This document shows, piece by piece, positions 45,641 to 55,349 of a DNA stretch of 64,000 nucleotides. Position 1 is the stretch's first letter, and each line of letters starts with the position of its first letter. This DNA comes from Bifidobacterium pseudolongum subsp. pseudolongum DSM 20099. GTDB taxonomy: Bacteria; Actinomycetota; Actinomycetes; Actinomycetales; Bifidobacteriaceae. Position numbers and translations under genes: made by a program. Below the pieces are notes generated by a model. The model was not told the origin of the DNA and did no database searches. It was given only the letters and a program-made list of their open reading frames with translations. The DNA is taken from positions 186,001 through 250,000 of the forward strand of contig NZ_JDTZ01000003.1 in the NCBI RefSeq assembly GCF_000771225.1, in the 5' to 3' direction.

Positions 45641-47032
45641 GTGGCGGCAAAGGGAACGGCCATACTGCACTCCGGGGCGCATGCGGGCCATTGGGACAAC
45701 GACGAATTCCAGATGGCCGATGCGCGCGGGGATGACCTCGATCCAGAACGCAGGCCGCTGGGGTCGCGCACCGTCGCATTGATCGTCACGGTGCTGGCGC
45801 TCGGTGTGCTCATCGGCGCATGCGCCGGCGCGCTCACATTGCTGCTCTACGCCATCGAACACCTTGCCTTGGGTTTCGTGGAAACACCCGAATTGCCCGG
45901 GCCGTTCACGACCCACCCAGTGCGTCGCGCGTTGTCGCTCGTCATCGGTGCCTCATGCGCCGCACTGCTATGGTGGCTGCTGCGCACCAGAACGCAGGCA
46001 GTGCCGTCCGTGAGGCAGGCGGTCCGGGGCACGCTGATGCCGGTATGGCAGACCGTGGCGCATGTGTTGCTGCAGATCTTCATCGTCGGCTGCGGACTGT
46101 CCGTCGGCCGCGAGGTCGCCCCGCGCGAACTCGGCGCCATGCTCGCGCAACGGCTCTGCCGGTGGACGGGGTTGCACCGTGCCGATCTGCAGACGGTCGT
46201 CGCCATCGCCGCGGCCGCCGGCCTCGCTGGCGTCTACAATGCACCGCTCGCCGGTGGGTTCTTCGCCGTGGAGATTCTGCTCGCCAATGTGAGCGCCGTG
46301 ACCGTCGGCCTTTCGTTCGCATGCGCCGCGCTTGCCGCATGGGTCGCCACGCTGATCAAAGGCACGCACACGTTCTATGTGATCGGGCAGGTGGACGCCG
46401 TCTTCACGCCGGACCTCATGGGTTTCGCATTGATCGCCGGGCTTGTTGTGGGCGTGTGCGGCGCATGGTTCCGCCGCGGCGCGCAATGGGCCGAATCACA
46501 CAAGGCGAGCGGTGCGGCCATCCTCTGGCAGCTGCCGCTCGCCGGATGCGTCACCGCGCTTATCGCCATCTGGATTCCACAGGTCATGGGCAATGGCCGG
46601 GCGACCGCGCAGATGGGGTTCGCCGGACGCCCCGAACTGGCATTCATCCCGCTCCTGCTGCTTTCGTTCGCCGCCAAGGCCGTCGTCACGCTGATGACAA
46701 TCCGTGCAGGCGCCTCCGGTGGTGTGCTGACACCTGGCATCGCGCTTGGCGCATCGATGGGCTGTGTGCTCGGCATTGGTTGGCTGCAGCTGTTCGGCAC
46801 CAATTCGATCGGCGTCTATGCGCTCATCGGCGCCTGTGCGCTGCTCAGCGCCTCGCAGAACGCCCCACTCATGGCGATGACGCTCGTCATGGAACTCACC
46901 GAGGCGCCGTCGAACCTCTATGTGCCCGTGGCGCTCGCCTGCGCCGTGGCCACGCTGGCCGGCGCACTCGTGGCGGGGCGCCATGCCGGGAATAGAAACG
47001 GGCTCCCGTCGTTTGAAACAAGTAATGTGTAA
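45641..47032 (+). CDS. ClC-family chloride channel/antiporter
   Basis: Membrane anion transporter of 463 residues with about ten to twelve hydrophobic segments. It has the ClC signatures: GREVAP (156-161, in place of the usual GREGP), GVYNAPLAGGFFAVE and GASGGVLTPGIALGA. The changed selectivity motif means the anion (chloride, nitrate or other) cannot be assigned from the canonical rule. The N-terminal 40 residues are hydrophilic. Start GTG 45641 follows AAAGGGA. No CBS domain is present at the C-terminus. Confidence 0.9.
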   Translation: MAAKGTAILHSGAHAGHWDNDEFQMADARGDDLDPERRPLGSRTVALIVTVLALGVLIGACAGALTLLLYAIEHLALGFVETPELPGPFTTHPVRRALSLVIGASCAALLWWLLRTRTQAVPSVRQAVRGTLMPVWQTVAHVLLQIFIVGCGLSVGREVAPRELGAMLAQRLCRWTGLHRADLQTVVAIAAAAGLAGVYNAPLAGGFFAVEILLANVSAVTVGLSFACAALAAWVATLIKGTHTFYVIGQVDAVFTPDLMGFALIAGLVVGVCGAWFRRGAQWAESHKASGAAILWQLPLAGCVTALIAIWIPQVMGNGRATAQMGFAGRPELAFIPLLLLSFAAKAVVTLMTIRAGASGGVLTPGIALGASMGCVLGIGWLQLFGTNSIGVYALIGACALLSASQNAPLMAMTLVMELTEAPSNLYVPVALACAVATLAGALVAGRHAGNRNGLPSFETSNV

Positions 47033-47059
47033 CTGCACAACAACCGCAAAGGAGACAAG

Positions 47060-47671
47060 GTGAGTGGAATACTGACACCGACCATGGCCGAAGGCGATAT
47101 GCCAGCCGGTCCCTCCGATCCGATTTTCAACCGTCTGCTCAAGGACCGCATCATCTGGATGGGCGAGGAAGTCAAGGATGACATGGCGAACCGCATCTGC
47201 GCGCAGATGCTCATGCTCGCCGCGGAGGACCCGAAGAGCGACATCTGGCTGTACATCAATTCGCCGGGCGGCTCGATCACCGCGGGCATGGCGATCTACG
47301 ACACGATGCAGCTCATCGAACCGGACGTGGCCACGGTGGGCATCGGTATGTGTGCGTCGATGGGACAGTTCCTGCTGAGCTCGGGCACCAAGGGCAAGCG
47401 TTTCCTGACCTCGCACGCGCGCGTGCTGATGCACCAGCCTTCCGGCGGCATCGGCGGCACCACGACCGACGTGCGCATCAGCGCCGAGCTCATCATGAAC
47501 ATGAAGAAGACGCTCGCCGAACTGACCGCGGAACAGACCGGCCACACGGTCGAGGAAATCTACCGCGACAACGAATACGACCATTGGTTCACTGCGCAGG
47601 AGGCGCTCGATTACGGCTTCGTAGACAAGCTCGTCTCCACGCATGACACCATGAACACCGCCAAGGAGTGA
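47060..47671 (+). CDS. clpP1: ATP-dependent Clp protease proteolytic subunit 1
   Basis: Serine protease ring subunit. The 203-residue product has Ser100 (GMCASMGQF) and His125 (LMHQPSGG) of the triad and the [23 protein letters not shown] block. With the second ClpP it probably forms a mixed ClpP1P2 barrel, as is known in other actinobacteria. Start GTG 47060 follows AAAGGAGA. Its stop lies 2 bp from the next start. Confidence 0.96.
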   Translation: MSGILTPTMAEGDMPAGPSDPIFNRLLKDRIIWMGEEVKDDMANRICAQMLMLAAEDPKSDIWLYINSPGGSITAGMAIYDTMQLIEPDVATVGIGMCASMGQFLLSSGTKGKRFLTSHARVLMHQPSGGIGGTTTDVRISAELIMNMKKTLAELTAEQTGHTVEEIYRDNEYDHWFTAQEALDYGFVDKLVSTHDTMNTAKE

Positions 47672-47673
47672 GC

Positions 47674-48330
47674 ATGGCATCTGAAGAAGCGAAATTCGTA
47701 GCGCGCGCCCAGCGTCTCGCCGGGCCGCAGAACCGGTATGTCGTGCCGGAGTTCGAAGAGAAGACGCCGTATGGCTACAAGCGCCAGAACCCGTACACGC
47801 GCCTGTTCGACGACCGCATCATCTTCATGGGTGTGCAGGTCGACGACACGACGGCCGATGACATCATGGCCCAGCTGCTCGTGCTGGAGAGCCTCGACCC
47901 GAACCGCGATGTGATGATGTACATCAATTCGCCGGGTGGTTCGATGACGGCGATGACGGCAATCTACGACACGATGAACTACATCCAGCCCGACGTGCAG
48001 ACCGTGTGCCTCGGTCAGGCGGCATCGGCCGCCGCGATCCTGCTCGCGGCAGGCACCAAGGGCAAGCGTCTGATCCTGCCGAACGCCCGTGTGCTGATCC
48101 ACCAGCCGGCGATCGACCAGGGCTTCGGCAAGGCCACCGAGATCGAGATCCAGGCGCGCGAGATGCTCCGTATGCGCGAATGGCTCGAGAACACGCTTGT
48201 CGAACGCACCGGGCAGCCGCTCGAACGCGTGCGCAAAGACATCGAAGTGGACACGTTCCTCACCGCCCAGGAAGCCAAGGACTATGGCATCGTGGACGAA
48301 GTGCTGCAACCGCGCGGCGTCAAGCAGTGA
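47674..48330 (+). CDS. clpP2: ATP-dependent Clp protease proteolytic subunit 2
   Basis: Second ClpP isoform, 218 residues, with Ser118 (GQAASAAAILL) and His143 (LIHQPAI) and an N-terminal extension of about 30 residues typical of the second actinobacterial ClpP. ATG 47674 was chosen because AAGGAG sits 5 nt upstream, overlapping the clpP1 stop; a GTG two codons upstream is less likely. Co-transcription and coupled translation with clpP1 are almost certain. Confidence 0.96.
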   Translation: MASEEAKFVARAQRLAGPQNRYVVPEFEEKTPYGYKRQNPYTRLFDDRIIFMGVQVDDTTADDIMAQLLVLESLDPNRDVMMYINSPGGSMTAMTAIYDTMNYIQPDVQTVCLGQAASAAAILLAAGTKGKRLILPNARVLIHQPAIDQGFGKATEIEIQAREMLRMREWLENTLVERTGQPLERVRKDIEVDTFLTAQEAKDYGIVDEVLQPRGVKQ

Positions 48331-48357
48331 TTCAATCCATGCATATGGCAGCATGAT

Positions 48358-48400
48358 GTGTGGCGCGCCGGCCCGCCTATGAGGTGCCGGCTCGCCACAC
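48358..48400 (+). other. Strong hairpin between clpP2 and clpX
   Basis: Outer 8-bp stem (48358-48365 with 48393-48400) and inner 5-bp stem (48368-48372 with 48386-48390) separated by a 2-nt internal loop. There is no T-run. It may attenuate or process the clpP1P2-clpX transcript. Confidence 0.5.
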
Positions 48401-48433
48401 ACCGGCAGTCCCACGGGAAGGACGGCATGACCA

Positions 48434-49765
<1,332 letters not shown>

Positions 49766-49804
49766 GGGCGCCACAAGGTGCAATGCGAGGCGACACGCCG
49801 AGAT

Positions 49805-49833
49805 TTGAGTTTTTTGTGAAAGTGATATATCTT
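49805..49833 (+). promoter_or_regulatory. Candidate promoter for the tRNA-Arg genes
   Basis: TTGAGT (49805-49810), 17-bp spacer, TATCTT (49828-49833), in an AT-rich patch. Transcription would start about 20 bp before the first tRNA. Confidence 0.45.
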
Positions 49834-49860
49834 TTTCGAGTTGCCTGAAACAAGCAACAT

Positions 49861-49934
49861 GCGCGAGTAGCCCAGTGGATTAGAGCAGCTGACTACGGAT
49901 CAGCAGGTCGCAGGTTCGAATCCTGTCTCGCGCA
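49861..49934 (+). tRNA. tRNA-Arg (anticodon ACG), copy 1
   Basis: A 74-nt cloverleaf with 7-bp acceptor GCGCGAG/CTCGCGC, D arm GCCC...GAGC, anticodon stem GCTGA/TCAGC with loop CTACGGA, T arm GCAGG TTCGAAT CCTGT with one G-T pair, and discriminator A. CCA is not encoded. ACG (inosine at position 34 after editing) reads CGT/CGC/CGA. Confidence 0.95.
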
Positions 49935-49991
49935 CTTGGCCGTTGCAGTGGAGACGCGCATAGCGTCAGTCACATCGGACGCAGCGGTGCT

Positions 49992-50065
49992 GCGCGAGTA
50001 GCCCAGTGGATTAGAGCAGCTGACTACGGATCAGCAGGTCGCAGGTTCGAATCCTGTCTCGCGCA
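49992..50065 (+). tRNA. tRNA-Arg (anticodon ACG), copy 2
   Basis: Base-for-base identical to copy 1 over all 74 nt; the 57-bp spacer is unrelated to the flanks. A terminator follows directly, so both are probably made from one precursor. Identity suggests recent duplication or gene conversion. Confidence 0.95.
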
Positions 50066-50069
50066 CAAT

Positions 50070-50101
50070 AACCCCTTGATCGCGTATGCGGTCAAGGGGT
50101 T
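50070..50101 (+). terminator. Terminator after the tRNA pair
   Basis: Stem of about 14 bp with one wobble pair (50070-50083 with 50088-50101), GTAT loop, then TTT. Confidence 0.85.
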
Positions 50102-50143
50102 TGCCAATTTCCGGGTCGTTCCACCGATTTCACACAAGCGCAT

Positions 50144-50149
50144 TACACT
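50144..50149 (+). promoter_or_regulatory. Candidate -10 for the MalY/PatB gene
   Basis: TACACT lies 62 bp before the preferred start at 50212. It also ends 8 nt before an in-frame ATG (50158), so a longer leaderless product is a less likely alternative. Confidence 0.4.
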
Positions 50150-50211
50150 GAAGGCGCATGCGGACGCATAGGGCGTGCGTATACGCGGGCAGACGGTCAG
50201 GAGGGCAGGGC

Positions 50212-51396
50212 ATGTACGACTTCACGACACGTGTAGAACGACGCAACACCACATCGATCAAATGGAAACTGATCGAAGACGACATGGGCGAAGGCAATGA
50301 CGACGTGATCGCCATGTCCGTCGCCGACATGGAATTCAAACCGGCGCCGCAGATCGTCCAGGCGATCGTGGACGCAGCCCGACACGATGTGTTCGGCTAT
50401 GACTACGCCACCGACGATTATTTCGCAGCCCTCGCCGGTTGGATGGCGCGCCGGCACCACATGGAGGTGCGCCCGGAATGGGTCACGCTCTCCGACGGTG
50501 TGATGCCCGCTGTCCATACGGCCTTGCGCGCGTTCACACACCCGGGCGATGCGATCGTGATCCAACGGCCGGTGTATTACCCCTTCACCTCGGCCGCGCA
50601 ACACAATGGGCTGACGATCCTCAACAACACACTCGTCTACGATGAGGCGACCCACACCTACGCGATTGATTGGGGCGATCTGGAGGCGAAGCTCGCCGAT
50701 CCACGCTGCACCACGATGCTGCTGTGCAACCCACACAACCCGGTGGGCCGCGTCTGGACGGCTGATGAACTGCGCCGCATCGCCACACTGTGCCGCACAT
50801 ACGGCGTGCTGTTGCTCGTCGACGAGATCCATGCCGATTTCTCATGGCCCGGACATCCGGTGACGATGATGGGGGAGCTGGGCGATGACATTGCACGGCA
50901 GTGCATCGAATTCACCGCGCCAACAAAAACATTCAATCTGGCCGGCCTGCTGTGCTCGAACACCATCATCCGCGATCCGGAGCTCAAAACGCGCTTCGAT
51001 GTGGCCGCCGAAAACATCGGCGGCATGACGGTCAGCCACTTTGGACTCGTCGCGTGCATCGCCGCATACAACGAAGCAGAAGGCTGGTTTGACGAACTGC
51101 TTGATGTGATTGCCGCCAACCTCGCCACGGTGCGCGAGTTTGCCGCCGCACACCAGGGCATCGCACTCGTCGAACCCGAGGGCACGTATCTCGCGTGGCT
51201 CGACTGCCGCGGTCTGGGCTTCGCCGGCGCCGATGCGTTGCGTGATTTCATGCGCACCAAAGCCCGCGTGTATTTCGACGAAGGCGCGCTGTTCGGCGTG
51301 GAAGGCGAAGGCTTCGAACGTGTCAATCTGGCATGCCCGCCGTCGATGCTCGCCGACGTGCTGGAACGGATGCATACCGCGCTCGCCAATCGTTAA
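50212..51396 (+). CDS. MalY/PatB-family PLP aminotransferase, probable C-S beta-lyase
   Basis: Fold-type I PLP enzyme; the MalY/PatB branch cleaves cystathionine or cysteine conjugates to homocysteine or thiols, pyruvate and ammonia. The 394-residue product begins MYDFTTRVERRNTTSIKW, has FGYDYATDDYF, LLCNPHNPVGR, VDEIHADFSWPG and the PLP lysine Lys239 in APTKTFNLAGL. ATG 50212 has AGGAGGG upstream. In this window it complements MetQNI and MetY in sulfur amino acid metabolism. Confidence 0.9.
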   Translation: MYDFTTRVERRNTTSIKWKLIEDDMGEGNDDVIAMSVADMEFKPAPQIVQAIVDAARHDVFGYDYATDDYFAALAGWMARRHHMEVRPEWVTLSDGVMPAVHTALRAFTHPGDAIVIQRPVYYPFTSAAQHNGLTILNNTLVYDEATHTYAIDWGDLEAKLADPRCTTMLLCNPHNPVGRVWTADELRRIATLCRTYGVLLLVDEIHADFSWPGHPVTMMGELGDDIARQCIEFTAPTKTFNLAGLLCSNTIIRDPELKTRFDVAAENIGGMTVSHFGLVACIAAYNEAEGWFDELLDVIAANLATVREFAAAHQGIALVEPEGTYLAWLDCRGLGFAGADALRDFMRTKARVYFDEGALFGVEGEGFERVNLACPPSMLADVLERMHTALANR

Positions 51397-51507
51397 GAAC
51401 CTGTGCATATGGCCACGCACCCGTGCATCTGGGAGGCGATTGCGGCATAATGGAATGGTTTGACGCACATCACAGGCGGTCCGCATCGGCCGCATTCGGG
51501 AGGCACA

Positions 51508-52899
51508 ATGAGCACAGGCAGGAACGGCGCATGGGCAGCCATACGCAGGGTCGCGGCATCGGACCGCATTTCGGGTCTTATCATGCTCGGATTCGCGCTC
51601 GCCGGGCTCATCCTCGCCAATATCCCGGCCACGGCCGTTGGCTTCGAACACCTGTCGCATTGGCATGTGGGCATTCCCGGCACGAACATCGACATGGGGC
51701 TGGGGCATTGGGCGCAGGACGGCTTGCTCACCATATTCTTCCTGACCGTAGGACTTGAACTGCGCCAGGAGCTCACCACCGGCTCGCTGTCGAACATCCG
51801 CGCCGCCGCCGTGCCGATGCTGTGCGCGGTGGGTGGCATGATGGTTCCGCCAATCCTGTTCATCGGTGTCATCGCGGCGTTCTCCCAGTGGGGTGCAGGC
51901 GACCCGGGCAGTCTGCTCATCGCGAATGGGTCGTTCTTCCCCTTCGGTGAGACCGCGCACGGCTGGGCGATCCCCACGGCGACCGACATCGCGTTCTCAC
52001 TCGCGGTGCTCGCCCTGTTCGCCAAGGCGCTGCCTGGTTCGATCCGCGCGTTCCTGATGACACTCGCCACGGTGGATGACCTGCTGGCCATCATCCTCAT
52101 CGCCGTGTTCTTCTCGTCGCTCAACGCCTGGTATTGGTTCGTGGGTATCGCGATCTGCGCGGCTGCATGGTATTTCCTTGTGCGCATGCGTAAGGTGCCA
52201 TGGTTCGGCGTGGCGGTCATCGGCATCCTCGCATGGGTCATGATGTATGAGGCTGGTGTGCACCCCACGCTCGCCGGTGTGCTTGTCGGCCTGCTCACGC
52301 CGGCGCGCTCGATGTACGGCGAGCGTTCGCCGCGCGCCGAACGCTACGCCGACAAACTGCAGCCATTCTCCGCGTTGCTCGCCCTGCCGATTTTCGCGTT
52401 CTTCGCCACCGGCGTGCACTTCGATGCGATCACGCCGATGCTGCTCGTCTCGCCGGTCGTCATCGCCATCATCGTGGCGCTCGTCATCGGCAAACCACTG
52501 GGCATCATGATTGTGGCGTGGGTGTCGACGCACCTCGGTTCGCTCAAGATGCCCAAGGGGCTGCGTGTGCGCGATATGTTCCCGGCCGCCGTGGCCTGTG
52601 GCATCGGGTTCACCGTCTCGTTCCTCATCGCGTCGCTCGCGTACGCCAACGCTGAGCTTTCGGCTGAAGCGAGGTTCGGCGTGCTTGTCGCCTCACTGAT
52701 CGCCGCGGCGGTTTCCGGAGTGCTGTTGAGCCGGCAATCCAAACGCTTCGAGCTCGCCGAGGCGAACGAACCGGTGACACCGGCGAGCGTGGACAAGCCC
52801 AAGGACGAAAGCGTGACCACGTTGTCCGATGGTACTGTTGTGCTCAGCCAACGCATTGGAAAGGGCACGCATGAACACTCCACACACCACCCATCCTGA
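51508..52899 (+). CDS. nhaA: Na+/H+ antiporter NhaA
   Basis: Sodium/proton antiporter of the cytoplasmic membrane. The 463-residue product has the NhaA helices with the ion-binding aspartates in PTATDIAFSLAVLAL and ATVDDLLAI, and LTIFFLTVGLELRQE. The C-terminal tail (about 420-463) is hydrophilic and disordered. ATG 51508 follows GGGAGG; the frame is open further upstream but without a ribosome site. The 3' end overlaps the next gene by 29 bp. Confidence 0.95.
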   Translation: MSTGRNGAWAAIRRVAASDRISGLIMLGFALAGLILANIPATAVGFEHLSHWHVGIPGTNIDMGLGHWAQDGLLTIFFLTVGLELRQELTTGSLSNIRAAAVPMLCAVGGMMVPPILFIGVIAAFSQWGAGDPGSLLIANGSFFPFGETAHGWAIPTATDIAFSLAVLALFAKALPGSIRAFLMTLATVDDLLAIILIAVFFSSLNAWYWFVGIAICAAAWYFLVRMRKVPWFGVAVIGILAWVMMYEAGVHPTLAGVLVGLLTPARSMYGERSPRAERYADKLQPFSALLALPIFAFFATGVHFDAITPMLLVSPVVIAIIVALVIGKPLGIMIVAWVSTHLGSLKMPKGLRVRDMFPAAVACGIGFTVSFLIASLAYANAELSAEARFGVLVASLIAAAVSGVLLSRQSKRFELAEANEPVTPASVDKPKDESVTTLSDGTVVLSQRIGKGTHEHSTHHPS

Positions 52900-53647
52900 C
52901 GACGGACGCTCGCCGCTCGGCGAAACCTACCGGCAAGGCCCCGTGCTGCTCCGCGGGCAGATGATCCCCGAGGAAAGCACAACCGAACGCCTGCTCAAAA
53001 CGGATGAATCCATCGACTGGCTCCACCGCGACCCGTGGCGTGTGCTGCGCATCCAGGCGGAATTCGTGGATGGTTTCGGATCCCTTGCGGAGCTGGGACC
53101 CGCCGTCAGCATCTTCGGTTCGGCGCGCACCGACTCTTCCGATCCCGCCTATCAAGCGGCGCAAACCATGGGAGCACAGATCGCGCGGCGCAACGTTGCC
53201 GTCATCACCGGTGGGGGACCGGGCATCATGGAAGCGGCGAACAAGGGCGCCTCCCTCGAAGGCGGCAAATCCGTTGGCCTTGGCATTGAACTGCCACATG
53301 AACAGGGAATCAATGAATGGGTCAACCTGGGCATGACGTTCCGGTATTTCTTTGTGCGCAAGACGATGTTCGTGAAGTACTCGTCAGGCGTCATCGTGTG
53401 TCCGGGGGGTTTCGGCACACTCGACGAGACCTTCGAGCTGCTTACGCTTGTGCAGACGCACAAGGCGGCCACCATTCCGATTGCGCTCTACGACAGCTCA
53501 TATTGGCAAGGCCTGTTCGACTGGGTCAATGGCACGCTCGCGCAGCGCGCCATGATCTCACCACTCGATCCAAGCCTCGTCACAATCACCGATGATGCGG
53601 ACGAGGCTGTGGATGTGGCGTTGAGCGGAATGGCCAGTCAACGGTAG
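52871..53647 (+). CDS. LOG-family (TIGR00730) Rossmann-fold protein
   Basis: The family includes cytokinin riboside 5'-monophosphate phosphoribohydrolases and nucleotide 5'-monophosphate nucleosidases. The 258-residue product has GSARTDSSDPAY, the VITGGGPGIMEAANKGA motif, RKTMFVKYSSGVIVCPGG and the PGGFGTLDE catalytic motif, all intact. ATG 52871 follows GAAAGGG and lies inside the nhaA 3' end. It converges on the O-methyltransferase with a 10-bp overlap of the stops. Physiological substrate not assigned. Confidence 0.92.
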   Translation: MNTPHTTHPDDGRSPLGETYRQGPVLLRGQMIPEESTTERLLKTDESIDWLHRDPWRVLRIQAEFVDGFGSLAELGPAVSIFGSARTDSSDPAYQAAQTMGAQIARRNVAVITGGGPGIMEAANKGASLEGGKSVGLGIELPHEQGINEWVNLGMTFRYFFVRKTMFVKYSSGVIVCPGGFGTLDETFELLTLVQTHKAATIPIALYDSSYWQGLFDWVNGTLAQRAMISPLDPSLVTITDDADEAVDVALSGMASQR

Positions 53648-54309
53648 CCGGCAATCAGCAGGCCCGTGCCGGCTGGGGTCAGCGCGGTGACGAACCGTTC
53701 GTCTTCTTCGATGCGGTCGAGCAGGCCGCGCATCATCACGGCCTTCGCACTGCGGTCAGCCGGGTTGGTCAGGCCGCCCTTGGCTTGGGGTGAGGCCATG
53801 GCGAGCGCATCGGTGAAGACGATGGTGCCGCCGTGCTTGAGCAATCGCGGCGCCTGCTCATAGGCCGGCTCGTAGTTCGAGGCGTCGCCGCACACCACGA
53901 TCAGGTCGTAGTCGGCGCCGTTGAGCCGCTGCAGGTACACGCCCGGCTGCGCGCTGACCATGCGCAGCGTGGTGCGCGTGTCGTCTTCCATCGACTTGAG
54001 CAGCATGCGCACCTGCGCGCCGCCCTGCACCGAGGAATCCACTGCCGTGAGCTTGCCTTCGCCGTGCAGCCCTTCGACGAGTTGGGCTGTTTCGACGAGC
54101 GAACCCGTGCCGATCACAATGACCGATGACGCGCGTGTGAGCGTCTCGTAGGTGTTGAGCAGACCGCCCACAGCCGCGGAGCATACAGGCAGTTGCGTCT
54201 GCTGCGCCAACGTGCGGGCATGGCGCACGAACGGGGTCTCGCGCGCGGCCTCATGGTCCTCGATGCACTCCCACGCCTTGGCATGGTTGATATAGCTGCG
54301 TTTGTCCAT
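53638..54309 (-). CDS. SAM-dependent O-methyltransferase (class I, O-MT family 3 like)
   Basis: Methyltransferase of 223 residues with an N-terminal helical part and a Rossmann domain: SSVIVIGTGSLVETAQL (SAM motif I), GKLTAVDSS, the YDLIVVCGDAS metal/SAM segment and GGTIVFTDAL. Motif I is somewhat divergent from GxGxG-type O-MTs, so the substrate (catechol-type or a small acceptor) cannot be stated. ATG 54309 starts 5 bp after the sdhB stop, with GAGGTG upstream, so it is likely co-expressed with sdhAB. Confidence 0.83.
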   Translation of the reverse strand: MDKRSYINHAKAWECIEDHEAARETPFVRHARTLAQQTQLPVCSAAVGGLLNTYETLTRASSVIVIGTGSLVETAQLVEGLHGEGKLTAVDSSVQGGAQVRMLLKSMEDDTRTTLRMVSAQPGVYLQRLNGADYDLIVVCGDASNYEPAYEQAPRLLKHGGTIVFTDALAMASPQAKGGLTNPADRSAKAVMMRGLLDRIEEDERFVTALTPAGTGLLIAGYR

Positions 54310-54314
54310 GAAAC

Positions 54315-55265
54315 TCACACCTCGCGTTCTTTGACCTTGGCGATGAGCTGCCAGATCTCTTCGCCCACGTCGATGCCGACGGGGCATTCACGCGAGCAGG
54401 CACGCACCGATTGGCACGCTTGGATGCCGTCCGCGGAGTCAATCGCCTCGAGACGCCGGGCAGTGGCCGTGTCGCGCGAATCGTTGACGAACCGTGCCTG
54501 GTTGATGAGTGTGGCGGGGCCGATGAACGCTTCGCCGCCTGCATAGACCGGGCAGGCGCCTTCACAGACACCACAGGTGATGCACGTGGTGAGCGTCTCG
54601 TATTGCGCGAGTTGTTCGGGCTTCTGCAGGTATTCGAACACGTCGACCTTGCCGTCGACCGTGGTGGCGAGCGTGCCGTCCGCGATCAGATAGGGTTTGA
54701 GCCTGGTGATCTGTTCGAGCATCGAGTCGATGTCGGCGATGAGGTCGCGTTGCACGGGGAAACCGGGCAACGGCGCCAGTTCGATCGTGCCACCGGACGG
54801 TGCATCGACAGGGTGCGTCGGTGTGCCGGGTTGTGCCTCGTCATCGACGTCGCCGGTGCGGCGGAAGCCTTCGTCGTCGTGCGCGGCTCCAGACAGCTGT
54901 TGGATCCAGTCGCGCACTTTCGCCTTGCACAGGAGCGTCGGCGTGCCATTGACCGCCACGGCGTCCGATCCACACATGCCGTGCCCGCACGAATACCGGA
55001 ATGCGAGCGTCGGATCGACTTCGCGTTTGATGGTGAGCAGGCAGTCGAGCAACGTGTCGTCGGGACGTACGATCAGCTGGTAGTCCTGCACCCACTGCTT
55101 GCCGCGCGCACGGCGTGCGGAGCGTGAGCCGGAATCGCCGAATGGTGAGCTTTTGCGCGCGAAGGGGCTGCCGCCGCGCGCACGGTCGCGGTCACGTTGT
55201 GGGCGTGGCGCGAACCGATGGATGCGCAGGGTCACTGTCTCGCTGCGCGAATCGTCGTGATGCAT
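54315..55265 (-). CDS. sdhB: Succinate dehydrogenase/fumarate reductase iron-sulfur subunit
   Basis: Carries electrons from the flavoprotein through iron-sulfur clusters. The 316-residue product has the [2Fe-2S] ligands C93, C98, D101, C113 (SCGHGMCGSD; Asp in the third place as in E. coli SdhB), C228/C231/C234 with C238 (CITCGVCEGACP), and a last cluster ending CSRECPVG. It is longer than the usual 230-260 because of an Arg/Ser-rich insertion (about 21-56) and an acidic/Pro-rich insertion (about 124-158). ATG 55265 follows GGAAAGG. It follows sdhA by 84 bp. Confidence 0.91.
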   Translation of the reverse strand: MHHDDSRSETVTLRIHRFAPRPQRDRDRARGGSPFARKSSPFGDSGSRSARRARGKQWVQDYQLIVRPDDTLLDCLLTIKREVDPTLAFRYSCGHGMCGSDAVAVNGTPTLLCKAKVRDWIQQLSGAAHDDEGFRRTGDVDDEAQPGTPTHPVDAPSGGTIELAPLPGFPVQRDLIADIDSMLEQITRLKPYLIADGTLATTVDGKVDVFEYLQKPEQLAQYETLTTCITCGVCEGACPVYAGGEAFIGPATLINQARFVNDSRDTATARRLEAIDSADGIQACQSVRACSRECPVGIDVGEEIWQLIAKVKEREV

Positions 55266-55349
55266 AGTCGCCTTTCCGGAAAAACCCTCACCAGTGTGCC
55301 ACATGCGGTGCACGTGGTGGGGGTGGTATGTGTGGTCGTGATTAGGGCG

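Noticed and set aside
44144-45916. 590-codon open frame antisense to tig
   Set aside because: No ribosome site or domain; caused by high GC in the third codon position.
50158-50211. Longer leaderless start for the MalY/PatB gene
   Set aside because: The added 18 residues do not fit the family, and a good ribosome site precedes ATG 50212.
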